Origin: Promicromonospora soli
GTDB lineage: Bacteria > Actinomycetota > Actinomycetes > Actinomycetales > Cellulomonadaceae
NCBI RefSeq assembly: GCF_014653785.1
Contig: NZ_BNAS01000008.1
Span: 1 to 36,370 of the forward strand
DNA length: 36,370 bases
Reading direction: 5' to 3'
Within the stretch, counting starts at the first letter, position 1, and every line of letters begins with the position of its first letter. The notes under the pieces were generated by a model. It did not search any database. It saw nothing but the letters and a program-made list of their open reading frames with translations, and was not told where the DNA came from. The position numbers were made by a program, and so were the translations under genes. Below are positions 1-10,914 of the stretch, one piece after another.

Positions 1-1
1 C

Positions 2-388
2 TGGAAGGCGCGCGGCAAGCTCGACGTGCCCAAGGAGCGGTTCGTCGCGTACCCGGACGTGCGGCACGAGGGCGACCCGACGGTCCTGCTGGGATGGGCT
101 GGTTGGTCGCACCGCGACCAGGCGCTGGCCCTGGCACGGGAGATCCTGGCGCAGCTGTCGCGTGGTGCTCCGGACGAGGCCGTGGTGCCGTTGGTCGCGG
201 GTTTGGTGGAGCTGGAGCCGTGGGTGGCGCAGTGGCACTCGGAGATCGAGCCGGCGTTCGGCACGAGCGCGGCCGCCGTGGTCTCCGGGACGATCGACCA
301 GCACCTGTCCCGCCTCGAGATGACGCGGGATCAGGTCACGGCGTGGACGCCCGAACCGACTAAACGGGGGCGTAGGGCCAACGCATGA
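2..388 (+). CDS. pglX: BREX-2 adenine-specific DNA methyltransferase PglX, C-terminal end (partial)
   Basis: This reading frame enters from outside the window and ends at the TGA at 386-388, so only about the last 128 residues are visible. The segment starts with WKARGKLDVPKERF and continues with LLGWAGWSHRDQA and a tail ending near KRGRRANA; this matches what I recall of the C-terminal (DUF7008-type) end of BREX-2 PglX. PglX methylates adenine in host DNA so that the BREX system can tell self from phage DNA. The methyltransferase catalytic domain lies upstream and is not seen. A GTG at 26 is internal, because the frame is open to the left edge with family-typical sequence. The following gene is PglY, in the canonical BREX-2 order pglX-pglY-pglZ, which supports the call strongly. 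Confidence 0.85.
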   Translation, partial: WKARGKLDVPKERFVAYPDVRHEGDPTVLLGWAGWSHRDQALALAREILAQLSRGAPDEAVVPLVAGLVELEPWVAQWHSEIEPAFGTSAAAVVSGTIDQHLSRLEMTRDQVTAWTPEPTKRGRRANA

Positions 389-470
389 CCGCGCTTGTCG
401 AAGCACGTTCACCCGACTGGCATGCGTCCGATCGACCGCCCGGGCAACAGTCGATAGTTAGGCTCCAACC

Positions 471-3400
471 ATGCAGGTGAACAGCCTCGCCCTCCCGTTG
501 CGGGACGCGATCTCGATTCCCGAAGCAGTCCACGACGATGACTTCGTCTTACGCATCCACGAGGCGCAGGAGGCCGCCGAACAGACCCTGCGCGACTACG
601 TCGTGACAGACTCGATTGCGCGCGCTTTCGACTCGGGACTGACACTCGTCGGATCGACTCTCAAGGGTGGCGCAGCGAAGGGTGCGTTCGTCCACGGGTC
701 GTTCGGTGCTGGCAAGTCGCACTACATGGCGATCATGGAGCTTCTACTTACTGGCAACTCGGTGGCGAAGGCACTGCCAGGGCTGCAGTCGACGGTCGCC
801 AAGCACTCGGCCGTCCTCGACCGGAAGCTCCTTACGGTGGACTACCACCTGTTGGGCGCGGGCTCGTTCGAGGAGGCACTGTTTTCCGGGTACCTCACCG
901 CGGTGAAGACCAAGCATCCCGATGCTCCGGTCCCGGTGTTGCACCGATCGGATGCGCTGCTCGACAACGCAGACAGCCTCCGTGCACAAATGGGCGACGA
1001 GGCGTTTTTCGCCGGCCTCGACGGGGTTGCACCGGTGTCGTCAGGCTGGGGAGCACGCGCATCGTCGGGTGTCACCCCGGCTCAGTATGAAGCGGCGCGC
1101 GGCAAGGCTGCAGGGGACAGCGACCGGCAGAAGGTCGTGGCGGCGCTTGTAGCCTCCTACTTCCCGGCGTTCGAGCAGACCGGCACGTGGCTCGACATGA
1201 CTACTGGTCTCCAGGCCATGACGGCGCACGCGAAGGACCTGGGCTACGACGGGATCGTGCTGTTCCTGGACGAGCTTGTCCTGTGGTTGGCCGGTCATCT
1301 ACGGGACACCACGTTCATCTCGAACGAAACCTCCAAGGTCGCCAAGCTCGTGGAGACAGGGACAGGCAAGCTCGCTGTGCCGCTCGTGTCGTTCGTGGCC
1401 CGGCAGCGCAACCTCTCCGACTTCCTGGGCGGCGGCTCCGTGGGCGCCGAGCAGATGGCTCTTGCCGATTCCTTCCAGTGGTGGGAGGACCGCTTCGACG
1501 CGATCACGCTGGCGGCGGCGGACCTGCCGCATATCGTGCACAAGCGCCTCCTGCAGCCGCGCAGCGAGGAGGCCAAGGAGGCGCTAACTGCCGCCGTCGG
1601 GCGCGTGCGGGCGAACCCGGCCGCATGGCAGCACCTGCTTCGTGGTGAGGCCGGATCCAGGGGCGGCGACTTCGAGCAGGTCTACCCGTTCTCGCCAGCA
1701 CTGGTGGACGCGCTGGTGGCGCTGTCGTCGATCATGCAGCGCGAGCGCACAGCGCTCAAGACAATGACGGACCTGCTGGTCCGTGGGCGCGACGAACTGA
1801 CCGTGGGCGACGTGATCCCCGCGGGCGACCTCTTCGACGTGATCGTGCTGGGCGAGGCCACGCCGACGTCGGAAGACATGCAGCAGCTGTTCCGCTCCGC
1901 GCGGGCGTTCTTCGCCATGAAGATGCAGCCGTGGCTCCTGGTCAAGCACAACCTGACGGAGCAGGAGGCCGACGGGCTTCCCCGGGACCACCAGTACCGA
2001 CGCGAAGAGCGATTGGCCAAGACGCTGTTGGTCGCAGCGATCGCGCCCGGCACAGCCTCGCTCAAGGACCTCACGGCCTCGCGGCTCGCTGCTCTGAACT
2101 TCGGGGACGTGGTCGCCATGCTCCCCGGCATGGAAGCGGGCCAGGTTGCGACACTGGCCAAACAGTGGGCAGCCGAGTTCGGCGAGATCACCGTGGGTGC
2201 TGGTGGCGACCCGATCATCACGCTGCAGCTGACAGGTGTGGACCTCGACGCGATCGTCTCTCAGGTCGACGGCGAGGACCGGGACGAGAACCGTCGCACC
2301 CTGTTGCGTCGCATGCTTGCCGAGCAGATCGGCGCAGCCGAGACCGGTCGTCTGGGTGGTACTGGATACGAGCTGAACCACGTCTGGCGCGGGCAGAAGC
2401 GCACGGTGGACGTCGCCTTTGGCAACCTACGCGACACCTCCAGCGTGCGCGTGGAGACGCTGCGTGCCGCCGACGACCGCTGGCGGCTGATCATCGACTT
2501 CCCGTTCGACGAAGGCCACGCACCTGCCGACGACGTTGAGCGCCTGCGCCGCGAGAAGATCGACGGTTTGGATACCGAGACGGTCGCCTGGCTGCCACAC
2601 TTCCTGTCGGCACAGCGGATGTCCGACGTCGGCAAGCTGGTCAAGCTCGACTTCCTGCTGACGGGCAGCCGGTTCGACCAGTACTCGCAGAACCTCCCTC
2701 TGGCCGAGCGGGAGCCGGCTAGGCGGCAGCTCACCAACCAGCGCGACTCGTTGCGGGAACAGGTCGTGGCGTCGCTACGGCAGGCGTACGGCATCGACGC
2801 GGACAACGGCGACCACCTGGGGCAGCGGCTTCAGGAGGGAAACACCTTCATGTCGCTGGCCAGCGACTACGACCCCCTGAAGCCGAACGTGCCGTCGATG
2901 CGGCAGGCGGTGACCGACCTGCTCGGCGGCGCCCTGACGTCGCGCTATCCCAAGCACCCGACCGTGGACCGCGGTGAGGAAGAGGTCAAGCGCGGCGAGC
3001 TGTCTGCAGTCCTTGAGGTCGCGCGTCGTGCTGTCGCGCTGCCCAACGGGCGCTTCGAGGGCGTAGACCGCGCGACCCAGGGCAAGATCCGGCGTGTCGT
3101 GGAGGCCTTTGGTGTGGGTCGGCTGTCCGAGTCCACCTATGTGCTGGACGCGGTCCACTTTCAGTGGACCGACGCCTTCGTCAAAGCAGGCGCTTCTGGT
3201 GATGTCACGGTAGGCGCACTGCGCGAGGCACTGAAGACGTTCGGCATGACGCGTGACGTCGAGGATCTTCTGGTGCTGGCCTGGGCAGCCTTAGCAGACC
3301 GGCAATGGTTCAGGTATGAGAGCCCGACGGCGACGCCACCGCTCGGGTCGCTCACCGATGACATGGTGTTGCATGAGCCGGTGCTGCCGACGCCTGATGA

Positions 3401-4259
3401 GTGGGAGCGCGCTCGAGCGCGGTCCAAGGCGCTGTTCGGGTTTGGTGCCAACGAGCACACGCTGTCCCTGGCCGCCGTTGGCCGGCTGGGCCAGGTGGGT
3501 GCCCGGTTCAAAGAAGCGATCCACAGCACCCGCCAGCTCGTTGATTCCCTCGACCAGCACGCGGCGCTGCTTGGGCTGAGCGACGTCTCCCCGCGGCTGT
3601 CGTTCGCTCGTCGTGCCTACGAGCTGTGCGAGACGGTCGCAGCCGGTTCCAACGACGTCGAGCGGCTGCGACTGCTGGCCGACGCTGACCTACCGGCCGA
3701 GCTCGAGCCGATGGCCAGCACGATCGCTACGGCGAGCGAGGTCTCCGCGGCAATCCAGGGTGCGGATTGGGCGTTGATCGAGCAGCTTCCCCTACTGGGC
3801 GATGCGAAGGCCGATGCTGCCCTCACGGCGCTCCGGCAGGCCGCCGGCCACGTCGAGCAGCATGCATCGCTCCGGACGGCTCTGGCGAAGGCAGCTCAAG
3901 GGGTCACCCGGATCCTGGTCGCGCGCAAGCCCGTAGTGGACCAGGAGGCCGAGGCACGCCGGCTGGCAGCGGAAGAGGCTGCACGCAAGACCCGAGAAGT
4001 GGAAGAGCGGCGGGCGGCGGACGAGCGCCAGCGGCGGCTCGACGAGGAGGAAGAGCGGCTCCGCAGGGCCCGCGTGGAATTCGAAGGGCAGCAGGCCGAG
4101 CTGCGCAAGCAGCAGGAGGAGCTCACCAAGCGGACGCGTGGCGAGTCTCGTTCGCTCCGGAGGGCCGCCGACATCGAGGACGTTGCGCAGTCTCTGGCGG
4201 TTGAGTTCACCAAGCCGGTGGCCGGCAAGAAGCTCACCGTCTCGTGGAGGTGGGAGTGA
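471..4259 (+). CDS. pglY: BREX-2 ATPase PglY (DUF6079-like)
   Basis: This is a 1262-residue P-loop protein, the size expected for PglY, the large ATPase of BREX type 2 systems. A Walker A motif GSFGAGKS lies at residues 76-83, followed by SHYMAIM. A Walker B strand ending VLFLDE lies around residues 262-268. The middle has no recognisable enzyme motif. The C-terminal part (about residues 1155-1225) is a highly charged Glu/Arg/Gln stretch that should form a long coiled coil. The ATG at 471 follows 82 bases after pglX, and no strong Shine-Dalgarno is seen. The gene overlaps pglZ by four bases (GTGA at 4256-4259), indicating translational coupling. PglY is required for Pgl/BREX-2 defence, but its mechanistic role is not known in detail. 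Position between pglX and pglZ leaves little doubt about identity. Confidence 0.9.
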   Translation: MQVNSLALPLRDAISIPEAVHDDDFVLRIHEAQEAAEQTLRDYVVTDSIARAFDSGLTLVGSTLKGGAAKGAFVHGSFGAGKSHYMAIMELLLTGNSVAKALPGLQSTVAKHSAVLDRKLLTVDYHLLGAGSFEEALFSGYLTAVKTKHPDAPVPVLHRSDALLDNADSLRAQMGDEAFFAGLDGVAPVSSGWGARASSGVTPAQYEAARGKAAGDSDRQKVVAALVASYFPAFEQTGTWLDMTTGLQAMTAHAKDLGYDGIVLFLDELVLWLAGHLRDTTFISNETSKVAKLVETGTGKLAVPLVSFVARQRNLSDFLGGGSVGAEQMALADSFQWWEDRFDAITLAAADLPHIVHKRLLQPRSEEAKEALTAAVGRVRANPAAWQHLLRGEAGSRGGDFEQVYPFSPALVDALVALSSIMQRERTALKTMTDLLVRGRDELTVGDVIPAGDLFDVIVLGEATPTSEDMQQLFRSARAFFAMKMQPWLLVKHNLTEQEADGLPRDHQYRREERLAKTLLVAAIAPGTASLKDLTASRLAALNFGDVVAMLPGMEAGQVATLAKQWAAEFGEITVGAGGDPIITLQLTGVDLDAIVSQVDGEDRDENRRTLLRRMLAEQIGAAETGRLGGTGYELNHVWRGQKRTVDVAFGNLRDTSSVRVETLRAADDRWRLIIDFPFDEGHAPADDVERLRREKIDGLDTETVAWLPHFLSAQRMSDVGKLVKLDFLLTGSRFDQYSQNLPLAEREPARRQLTNQRDSLREQVVASLRQAYGIDADNGDHLGQRLQEGNTFMSLASDYDPLKPNVPSMRQAVTDLLGGALTSRYPKHPTVDRGEEEVKRGELSAVLEVARRAVALPNGRFEGVDRATQGKIRRVVEAFGVGRLSESTYVLDAVHFQWTDAFVKAGASGDVTVGALREALKTFGMTRDVEDLLVLAWAALADRQWFRYESPTATPPLGSLTDDMVLHEPVLPTPDEWERARARSKALFGFGANEHTLSLAAVGRLGQVGARFKEAIHSTRQLVDSLDQHAALLGLSDVSPRLSFARRAYELCETVAAGSNDVERLRLLADADLPAELEPMASTIATASEVSAAIQGADWALIEQLPLLGDAKADAALTALRQAAGHVEQHASLRTALAKAAQGVTRILVARKPVVDQEAEARRLAAEEAARKTREVEERRAADERQRRLDEEEERLRRARVEFEGQQAELRKQQEELTKRTRGESRSLRRAADIEDVAQSLAVEFTKPVAGKKLTVSWRWE

Positions 4260-6940
4260 CAGTGACAGCCGGGACGGTACGCACCGTCGTCGTCTCTCCG
4301 GCGATGGTGCGGCAGAAGGCTGCCGCTCTCCTCAAGGCGGAAGCGCAGGTGCTTGTCCTGAGGGCCAGACCGGAGTGGCCGCATGGCGACCTGGTCGTTG
4401 ACGGCCGGACGGTGCGGATAGTGGAAGGCATTTCTCAGCTTGCCATCCTCGACGCCTACGAGAACCTCGGTGAGCACGACAAGCTCGTCGTGCTCACCGA
4501 CCGCACGCGAGAGGATCTGGGCGAGAGCGTCCTGGTGCGGGCCCACAGGCAGCAGGTCGACCAACCTGACGAGTGGGCCGCGGTCCCGGGGCTCTTCGTC
4601 GGTGCGCACGAGGTCAGCAGCGAGTTGCGGCGTCGCAAATGGGTTGCAACAGCTCTGCTTGACCACGAGCCCACGGCGGGTTGGCCGGCTTCGGCCGAGC
4701 CCGCGCTGACCGCGCAGCACGCACTCGGTTCCCTTCTGGCGCACCTGCTGCGGCTCGACCCAGCCACCGATCTGGACAGCGTCCTGTTGCTCACCGGTCT
4801 CGGGCGCCGCGAGGTTCGCGCCGCGTGGGCAGAGATCGACGAGGTCCTGCGCGGCCACTTGATCGACTGGGCGGGAGACGACCTCGGAGTGGGTGCCGCC
4901 TTCGCGCTGCAGGTGGCGCAACGGACCGAACATGTCGCACCGCTCTCGGTGGCGCTGGCCATGGATGTGCTGTGGCCAGAGAACGGAGGCGACCCGTCGG
5001 CGGAGCAGCTCGCTGCACGTGTTCGGGTGGAGCGGTATGTGGACGGTCGTACTGTCGCAGAAACGCAGGCGAAGGCCGTGGCGCGTCTCGCCAGGACTGC
5101 CATGCTCCGGCTGGGCACGGACAATGCCCCCGAGGCTGCCGGAGCACTCCGGCAGGCGGAGGTGTTGCTGAGCGACCTCGGCTGGCCCGAGGGTGCCCGC
5201 GAGTCCACTGTGCTGCGACCTGGGCTTCAGGTCCGGCTCGAAGCACTGGGGACCGCGCTCGATGCAGGGACCGGCTTTGAAGAGGCACTGACGCGAGTCC
5301 GCGAACACCGCGATGGGCGCGATCTTGATGCTCCAGAGATGGCGGTCCGGCTCGCCCGATGGCTTGCCGCACCGGAGGCCAGCACCGCAAACCTGGCCGA
5401 AGACCTGGGCCGCCAGATGGACGACGGGGCATGGGCCGATGCCGCCCTCGGAGTTCTGTGGACCGGAGCGGATGAGCCAGTAGTCGGCGCCGCGTACCGA
5501 CGGCTGATCGAGAGGGTGCGTGGACGCCGTCGGGCTCGAGACGAGATCGCTGGGGGTCGCCTGGGCGAGGTTGCGCCTGTGGAAGTTGCGAGCTCTGGTG
5601 TGCTGGGCTCAGTCGCGCTGGGCGTGGAGGGCCTGCTCCGTGGCGTGGTCGGCCCGTGGAAGGGCGGTCGGGGTGTCCTTCTTGTCGTGCTCGACGGAAT
5701 GAGTGCGGCGATCGCCACACAGCTGGCCGGCGAAGTAGCAAGGATCGGAATGGCCGAGTGGGTGCCGAGTAGCACTCGTCGGCGGCTGGCACTGGCAGCG
5801 GCGTTGCCCTCGCTCACCGAGGTCTCGCGGACGACGCTGTTCTCCGGTGCTGTCCGGTCCGGCGACGCTGCGATCGAGAAGTCGGCTCTTGCGGCTGCCT
5901 TCCCGGGGTCGGTCGCGTTCCACAAGGGCGAACTGCGAGCCGAGGGCGGCCTGGCGTTGGCGGCTCCCGTTGCACAGGCAGTCACCGACCCGAAGGTGCC
6001 CGTGGTCGGCGTCGTGATCAACGCGATCGACGACGCAGCACACAAGAACGACACTTCCTCGACCACGTGGGATTTGCGGCAGCTTGCGCCGCTGCGAGCG
6101 CTGCTGGAGGCAGCTTGGCAGGCAGGTAGGGCAGTCGTGATCACCTCCGACCACGGTCACGTGGTCGAGCGGGGTACCACTGCGCGTCCAGAAGGCGGTG
6201 CGGATTCGCGATGGCGGCTCGCTACCTCTGGGCCGGTTGGCGACGGCGAGGTGCAGGTGAGTGGGCCACGCGTCGTCGGACCCGACGACGGCGTCGTTCT
6301 GCTCTGGCGCGATGACCTTCGGTACGGGCGGACTCATGCTGGGTACCACGGCGGCGCATCACTGGCGGAGATCACCGTGCCGGTTCTCGTCTTCCAGGAC
6401 GTGAATACGAGTGGCGGAGCTAAGGGCTGGGAGCCTGCCCCGGTGCAGACCCCGGGCTGGTGGACCACTCCGGTTGAGGGGCCCGCAGCGCCCGCTGACG
6501 CGACGCCGGTAAAGGGCCAGCGGGGCCGAAAGAAGTCAGCTCGCGCCACGGATCTCTTCTTCAGCGACAACCAGGACGCACTGTTCGACATCGCGGAGCC
6601 GACCCATGCGCCGGGCGGAAAGCCCGGTGCCGATCTGGTGGACCAGATCCTGGCGTCAGAGACGTATGCCGAGCAGCGCGAGGGCGCCGGCCGTTTCGTG
6701 GTGGACGACTCGGTAACGGCGGCGGTGCTGCGAGTGCTTCTGGCGCACCATGGCCGTGCGCATCGCGACGCCGTTGCGGCGGCCGCCGAGGTGGCCGCGA
6801 CCACCGTCGATCAGATGCTGTCGGTGCTCAAGCGGCTGTTGAACGTCGACGGATACTCGGTTCTCTCGACGGAGGACGGCGGCGAGACGGTGCGGCTCGA
6901 CGTGGCGATGCTGCGGGAACAGTTCGGAGTTGAGCAATGA
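4256..6940 (+). CDS. pglZ: BREX-2 phosphatase-like protein PglZ
   Basis: This protein of about 894 residues carries the alkaline-phosphatase-superfamily fold typical of PglZ, the signature protein of BREX systems. Metal-ligand segments are visible: VVLDGMS near residue 477 and TSDHGH near residue 630, with [12 protein letters not shown] between them. The C-terminal 100 residues look like a winged-helix unit. Several in-frame GTG codons lie at the start (4244, 4250, 4256, 4262). I chose 4256 because it gives a GTGA overlap with the pglY stop and sits five bases after GGAGG at 4246-4250; 4262 is equally possible. Segment 6480-6545 encodes an Ala/Pro/Lys-rich linker. PglZ proteins have been linked to phosphatase or nuclease-like activity; which applies here cannot be read from sequence. 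Confidence 0.9.
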   Translation: MTVTAGTVRTVVVSPAMVRQKAAALLKAEAQVLVLRARPEWPHGDLVVDGRTVRIVEGISQLAILDAYENLGEHDKLVVLTDRTREDLGESVLVRAHRQQVDQPDEWAAVPGLFVGAHEVSSELRRRKWVATALLDHEPTAGWPASAEPALTAQHALGSLLAHLLRLDPATDLDSVLLLTGLGRREVRAAWAEIDEVLRGHLIDWAGDDLGVGAAFALQVAQRTEHVAPLSVALAMDVLWPENGGDPSAEQLAARVRVERYVDGRTVAETQAKAVARLARTAMLRLGTDNAPEAAGALRQAEVLLSDLGWPEGARESTVLRPGLQVRLEALGTALDAGTGFEEALTRVREHRDGRDLDAPEMAVRLARWLAAPEASTANLAEDLGRQMDDGAWADAALGVLWTGADEPVVGAAYRRLIERVRGRRRARDEIAGGRLGEVAPVEVASSGVLGSVALGVEGLLRGVVGPWKGGRGVLLVVLDGMSAAIATQLAGEVARIGMAEWVPSSTRRRLALAAALPSLTEVSRTTLFSGAVRSGDAAIEKSALAAAFPGSVAFHKGELRAEGGLALAAPVAQAVTDPKVPVVGVVINAIDDAAHKNDTSSTTWDLRQLAPLRALLEAAWQAGRAVVITSDHGHVVERGTTARPEGGADSRWRLATSGPVGDGEVQVSGPRVVGPDDGVVLLWRDDLRYGRTHAGYHGGASLAEITVPVLVFQDVNTSGGAKGWEPAPVQTPGWWTTPVEGPAAPADATPVKGQRGRKKSARATDLFFSDNQDALFDIAEPTHAPGGKPGADLVDQILASETYAEQREGAGRFVVDDSVTAAVLRVLLAHHGRAHRDAVAAAAEVAATTVDQMLSVLKRLLNVDGYSVLSTEDGGETVRLDVAMLREQFGVEQ

Positions 6941-7021
6941 CCGGGCCGTGCCTCAGATGCCGCGGTTCCGCGCCATGCCACGATGAGTGGGTAACGCCCC
7001 GATCCTGAGGAGCCTGTCTGC

Positions 7022-8365
7022 ATGACTTCCCGCGCTGTCCGCATGAGCCCGCGTCGTCGTCGAGAAGTCATCGACGCGTTGCGCCGCGGAACGGTTCCGC
7101 AGCAAGGGCTCGACATCCTTGCGGTGGGGCTGGGGAGGTTCGAAGCGACGATCGACGACGAGCTGTCCTCGGTCAAGGGTGGTGGCGCACAGTTCAAGGC
7201 GGTCCGCGGCGAGTATGGCTCCGGCAAGACCTTCTTCGCTCGCTGGCTCACGGAGCGTGCTAGGAAGAGCGGGTTCGTGACCGCGGAGGTGCAGGTCTCC
7301 GAGACCGAGACACCACTTCACAAGCTTGAGACGGTCTACCGGCGGGTGATCGAGAGCCTGTCGACGTCGTCCACTCCGACGAGTGCCTTCCGGGACGTGA
7401 TCGACGGATGGCTGTTCGTTCTTGATCGCGAAGTCCGCGAGTCCGGCGCATCGACGACGAGCGCCGTAGAAGCGGGCACCGAGAAGCTGCTCGAGAAGCG
7501 GCTCGAGTCCGTGTCGAGGGAGGCTCCGGCATTCGCCGCTGTTCTTCGTGCCTATCGGCGCGCCGTTGCGGATGGCGACCGGGCTCATGCAGACGCCCTC
7601 CTTGCGTGGCTTGCCGGCCAGCCCCACGTGGGCGCAGCGGCCAAGCGGTCGGCCGGCGTCAAGGGCGACCTTGATCATTTCGGCGCGCTCGGGTTCCTGC
7701 AGGGCCTGCTGACCGTTCTGCGTGACTCGGACTATGCCGGTCTCATCCTGGTGCTCGACGAGGTCGAGACCCTGCAGCGGATGCGGTCCGACGTCAGGGA
7801 GAAGTCGCTGAATGCACTGCGTCAGCTCATGGACGAGATCGATGCTGGTCGCTTTCCCGGTCTGTATCTGGTGCTGACGGGAACACCGGCGTTCTTCACC
7901 GGAACGAACGGCGTTCAGCGGCTCGCACCTCTGGCGCAGCGGCTGGAGACCGACTTCGCGACCGACGCCCGTTTCGACAATCCCCGTGCTCCGCAGATCC
8001 GGCTGCACGGCTTTACCGGTGATTCGCTCGTCGAGCTCGGTATTCGGGTTCGTGACATCTTCGCTACGGGATCGAAGGCAGCCGATCGGATCGAGGTCCT
8101 GGTCGATGATGAATATGTCGCCACGCTTGGGTCCGCCGTTACTGGTGAGCTGGGTGGCAAGGTTGGCGTAGCGCCGCGCGTGTTCCTCAAGAAGCTGGTC
8201 GCGGACGTGCTCGATCGCGTGGACCAATTCGAAGCCTTCGACCCACGTCGCGACTACGCGCTCACCGTGGGCGCGTCGGAACTTACCGAGTCCGAGCTGG
8301 AAGCGCGAAGCCTGGGCCGTCCACTAGCTGCGACATCGATCGACGACATCGACCTGAAGTTCTGA
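7022..8365 (+). CDS. brxD: BREX-2 ATP-binding protein BrxD
   Basis: This 447-residue AAA-like ATPase matches BrxD, found in BREX type 2 and type 3 loci downstream of pglZ. Walker A is GEYGSGKT at residues 63-70 and Walker B is LILVLDEVE with the acidic pair at about 246-247. The N-terminus MTSRAVRMSPRRRREVIDAL and the GRFEATIDDEL segment before Walker A are typical of the family. The ATG at 7022 is preceded by GAGGAG at 7007-7012, nine bases away, which is the best ribosome site in this locus. The gap to pglZ (81 bases) is larger than elsewhere in the locus, so a separate promoter is possible. BrxD probably works with the helicase BrxHI encoded next. Confidence 0.87.
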   Translation: MTSRAVRMSPRRRREVIDALRRGTVPQQGLDILAVGLGRFEATIDDELSSVKGGGAQFKAVRGEYGSGKTFFARWLTERARKSGFVTAEVQVSETETPLHKLETVYRRVIESLSTSSTPTSAFRDVIDGWLFVLDREVRESGASTTSAVEAGTEKLLEKRLESVSREAPAFAAVLRAYRRAVADGDRAHADALLAWLAGQPHVGAAAKRSAGVKGDLDHFGALGFLQGLLTVLRDSDYAGLILVLDEVETLQRMRSDVREKSLNALRQLMDEIDAGRFPGLYLVLTGTPAFFTGTNGVQRLAPLAQRLETDFATDARFDNPRAPQIRLHGFTGDSLVELGIRVRDIFATGSKAADRIEVLVDDEYVATLGSAVTGELGGKVGVAPRVFLKKLVADVLDRVDQFEAFDPRRDYALTVGASELTESELEARSLGRPLAATSIDDIDLKF

Positions 8366-8395
8366 GCGACCTCGACGGACGGCGGTGAGACCGTA

Positions 8396-10501
8396 GTGGC
8401 AGGAGTTTCCGGCCTGGACGAGGCGCTTGAGTACCACCTGGTCAACTCCTTGGGGTGGCCCGCCCTGCGACCTCTGCAGCGTGACGCGGTGAAGCCCGTC
8501 CGGTCGGGCGCGGACTGTGTGCTCCTGGCGCCGACTGCCGGCGGAAAGACCGAGGCGGCGACCTTCCCGCTGCTGTCCGAGATGGCAAAACAGAACTGGC
8601 AGGGCCTGTCGGTCCTGTACGTCACGCCGCTGCGGGCTCTCCTGAACAACCTCTACCCGCGCGTCGAGCGTTACGCGGGATGGCTGGGGCGGACGGTTGG
8701 GCTCTGGCACGGCGACGTCAGCCAAGCCGCTCGCCGACGGATGCGGGCAGAGCCGCCCGACATTCTGCTGACCACTCCCGAGTCACTCGAGGCGATGCTT
8801 GTCTCCGGTGCCACGGAAAATCGAACGTTCTTCTCCGGTGTGCGGGCGGTGGTGATCGACGAGCTGCATGCCTTTGCGGGATCTGATCGGGGATGGCACC
8901 TGCTAGCTGTGCTCGAGCGGTTGCAGAGGATCGCTGCCCGCGACGTCCAGCGGATCGGGTTGTCCGCCACCGTGGGCAACCCCTCCGAGATCGGCACATG
9001 GATGCAGGGTTCCGGCGCTGCGGCGCGTGAGGTCCAGGTGATTGCTGAGCAACCTGCACCGGGCGCACCTGAGCCCGAGGTTCTGCTCGACTTCGTTGGC
9101 TCTGTTTCGAATGCTGCGCGAGTGGTTGCTGCGCTGTACCGGGGCGAGAAGAGGCTCGTGTTCTGTGAGTCGCGACGAACGGCTGAGGAAGTCGCATACG
9201 AGCTGCGTGAGATGGGCGTGCAGACATTCGTCTCGCACTCGTCTCTCTCGGCGGAGGAACGCCGGCTGTCCGAGCAGGCGTTCGCCGAGGCGCACGACGT
9301 CGTGATTGTGGCTACCTCTACCCTTGAGCTCGGCGTCGACATCGGTGACCTGGATCGAGTGATCCAGATCGACGCGCCACGCAGCGTGGCTTCGTTCCTC
9401 CAGCGTCTTGGCCGCACCGGAAGACGTCCGAGGACGGTACGCAACGCCCTGTTCCTGGCGACGTCGTCGGACACGTTCCTAGAGGCCGCAGGGCTCCTGC
9501 TGCTGTGGCGGCGTGGGTACGTGGAACCGGTGCGCCCGTCGCCGCACCCCCGACACCTGGCCGCGCAGCAACTTTTGGCGCTCTCGCTGCAGGAAGGCGC
9601 CTACGGCGCTTCGACCTGGCGCGACTGGTGGGGATCGCTGTCCTTGATGGACGACGGCGAGGAAGTCCTTGCCTACCTTCGTGGGGCCGGATTCCTCGTG
9701 GACGACGGCGGTCTGCTGATGGTCGGGCCTGCGGCTGAGAAGGCTTTCGGCCGTCGGCACTTCATGGACCTGCTGAGCTCGTTCACGGCGGAGAAGGAAC
9801 TTCGGGTCCTGCACGGGAACAAGGAGCTCGGCTTCATCTCGCCGTTGGCACTTCCGCGCAGCGTGACCGACCCGGGTGATCGGAGCGAGCGGAAGCCGAT
9901 CCTGATCAACGGCCGTGCCTGGTGGGTGGAGGCCGTGGACTGGAAGGCGTTCGAGGTCGCGGTGACTCCCGTTGGGGAGAAGGGCGACGTGAAGTGGCAC
10001 TCCGACCCGATCGCGTACTCGTTCGAGATGATGCGCGCCCAGAGGGAGGTATTGCTGGGGGCGGATCCGGACGTGCCGCTGTCGCGGCGTGCTGAGGAGC
10101 GGTTGGTGGCAGTGCGGGAAGAGCACCGTGAGGCAGTGGCCCAGGACTCCTTCGTCATTGAAGCAAGAGGGCACGACGTCGTCTGGTGGACCTGGGCTGG
10201 TCTACGGGCCAATGAGACACTCCGGGCCGCGCTAGGTGGGCCGGAAGGCAAGTCAGACAACCGGAACCTGGTGGTGCGAGGAGCCGATTCAATCAGGAGA
10301 CTGCGGGATGAGGACCTTGACGGTGCCGTGCCCTATGTTCCAGTCGAGATGGTCGAGACGCTGAAGTTCTCCGCTGCGCTCCCGCCGGCGATGGCGGTGC
10401 GGACGTTAGCGGAGAGGTTCGCGGACCGTACTGGAGCCCGGGCAACGGTCGCGGGTACCAACAGCCCGGGGCGCCGCACCATGGAGTCTGGTGGCGCGTG
10501 A
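8396..10501 (+). CDS. brxHI: BREX-2 DEAD/DEAH-box helicase BrxHI
   Basis: This 701-residue superfamily 2 helicase is the last complete gene of the BREX-2 locus. Motif I is APTAGGKTE at residues 45-53, motif II is DELH near residue 155, motif III is LSAT, and motif VI is QRLGRTGR near residue 336. These place it with Lhr-like DEAD/DEAH helicases, the class called BrxHI in BREX-2 and BREX-3 systems. The gene starts with GTG at 8396, 30 bases after brxD, with only a weak GGTGAG upstream, so it is probably co-transcribed with brxD. The C-terminal third lacks helicase motifs and is likely the accessory domain seen in family members. The ORF ends at a TGA at 10499-10501, 29 bases before a truncated MazG-like fragment. 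Confidence 0.87.
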   Translation: MAGVSGLDEALEYHLVNSLGWPALRPLQRDAVKPVRSGADCVLLAPTAGGKTEAATFPLLSEMAKQNWQGLSVLYVTPLRALLNNLYPRVERYAGWLGRTVGLWHGDVSQAARRRMRAEPPDILLTTPESLEAMLVSGATENRTFFSGVRAVVIDELHAFAGSDRGWHLLAVLERLQRIAARDVQRIGLSATVGNPSEIGTWMQGSGAAAREVQVIAEQPAPGAPEPEVLLDFVGSVSNAARVVAALYRGEKRLVFCESRRTAEEVAYELREMGVQTFVSHSSLSAEERRLSEQAFAEAHDVVIVATSTLELGVDIGDLDRVIQIDAPRSVASFLQRLGRTGRRPRTVRNALFLATSSDTFLEAAGLLLLWRRGYVEPVRPSPHPRHLAAQQLLALSLQEGAYGASTWRDWWGSLSLMDDGEEVLAYLRGAGFLVDDGGLLMVGPAAEKAFGRRHFMDLLSSFTAEKELRVLHGNKELGFISPLALPRSVTDPGDRSERKPILINGRAWWVEAVDWKAFEVAVTPVGEKGDVKWHSDPIAYSFEMMRAQREVLLGADPDVPLSRRAEERLVAVREEHREAVAQDSFVIEARGHDVVWWTWAGLRANETLRAALGGPEGKSDNRNLVVRGADSIRRLRDEDLDGAVPYVPVEMVETLKFSAALPPAMAVRTLAERFADRTGARATVAGTNSPGRRTMESGGA

Positions 10502-10530
10502 CGGCGCGTGGCCCCGGCACAATCAACCCC

Positions 10531-10659
10531 ATGAACGACGACGCCACGATCGAGTCCGTACGGGACCGGCTCCGCGAGTTCGCTGTCGCGCGGGACTGGG
10601 GCCAGTTCCACACACCGAAGAACCTCGCGATCGCGCCGCCGCCGCAGACCATGTCCTGA
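10531..10659 (+). pseudogene. MazG-like nucleotide pyrophosphohydrolase, N-terminal fragment
   Basis: The frame encodes only 42 residues. It begins MNDDATIESVRDRLREF and runs through ARDWGQFHTPKNLAIA, which is the N-terminal helix region of MazG-like dNTP pyrophosphohydrolases (about 110 residues when complete). The resemblance stops at KNLAIA. The usual next helix with its metal-binding Glu residues is absent and is replaced by PPPQTMS and a stop. No downstream continuation is visible in any frame, so the 3' part was lost by deletion or replacement rather than by a simple frameshift. A CACAAT at 10519-10524 six bases before the ATG could be a leaderless -10 box. The product could not be a functional pyrophosphatase. 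Family assignment rests on recall of N-terminal sequence pattern. Confidence 0.6.
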
Positions 10660-10914
10660 TTGCATGAATCGCCCGTGTGCTGCGCGGTCTCAAGCGACTG
10701 ACCTGCATGGACTCGCCCTGCCCACGCGGCACCGACGGACTTCCGTTTCCGACAAGCGGACAGGTCCCCGCAGCACGTTCATTCGTGCTGCTCAGGGGAC
10801 GTTCTTGTCTTCGGGGAGCGGTTCGCGGACCGGGACGGGGCCTTGGCAGTCGTGCGATCCGTAGAGGCCTGAGACGAACGTACGACATCTAAATGCCGAG
10901 CGGTCCCGGCTTTT
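10660..10914. other. Non-coding stretch at the BREX right boundary
   Basis: No convincing gene is seen in these 255 bases between the MazG fragment and the convergent OGG-fold gene. Short open frames on both strands have no family resemblance. The stretch contains a GC-rich hairpin at 10764-10800 and a weaker CCGG-type hairpin followed by TTTTT at about 10893-10914. The latter could end transcripts coming from the BREX side. Confidence 0.5.
10764..10800. terminator. Stem-loop, possible terminator between convergent genes
   Basis: GTCCCCGCAGCAC at 10764-10776 can pair with GTGCTGC at 10785-10791 and, after a three-base bulge, GGGGAC at 10795-10800. The loop is AT-rich (TTCATT). The sequence after the stem, GTTCTTGTC, is only moderately T-rich, so termination is an inference from the stem strength and the position between the + strand BREX locus and the - strand OGG-fold gene. 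Confidence 0.4.

Noticed and set aside
3896-5308. A 470-codon minus-strand open frame across the pglY-pglZ junction
   Set aside because: It has no domains and overlaps two well-supported BREX genes.
10523-10888. Minus-strand open frame of 121 codons at the BREX right boundary
   Set aside because: Arg/Pro-rich translation without a family pattern; it overlaps the MazG fragment, whose family resemblance is clear.
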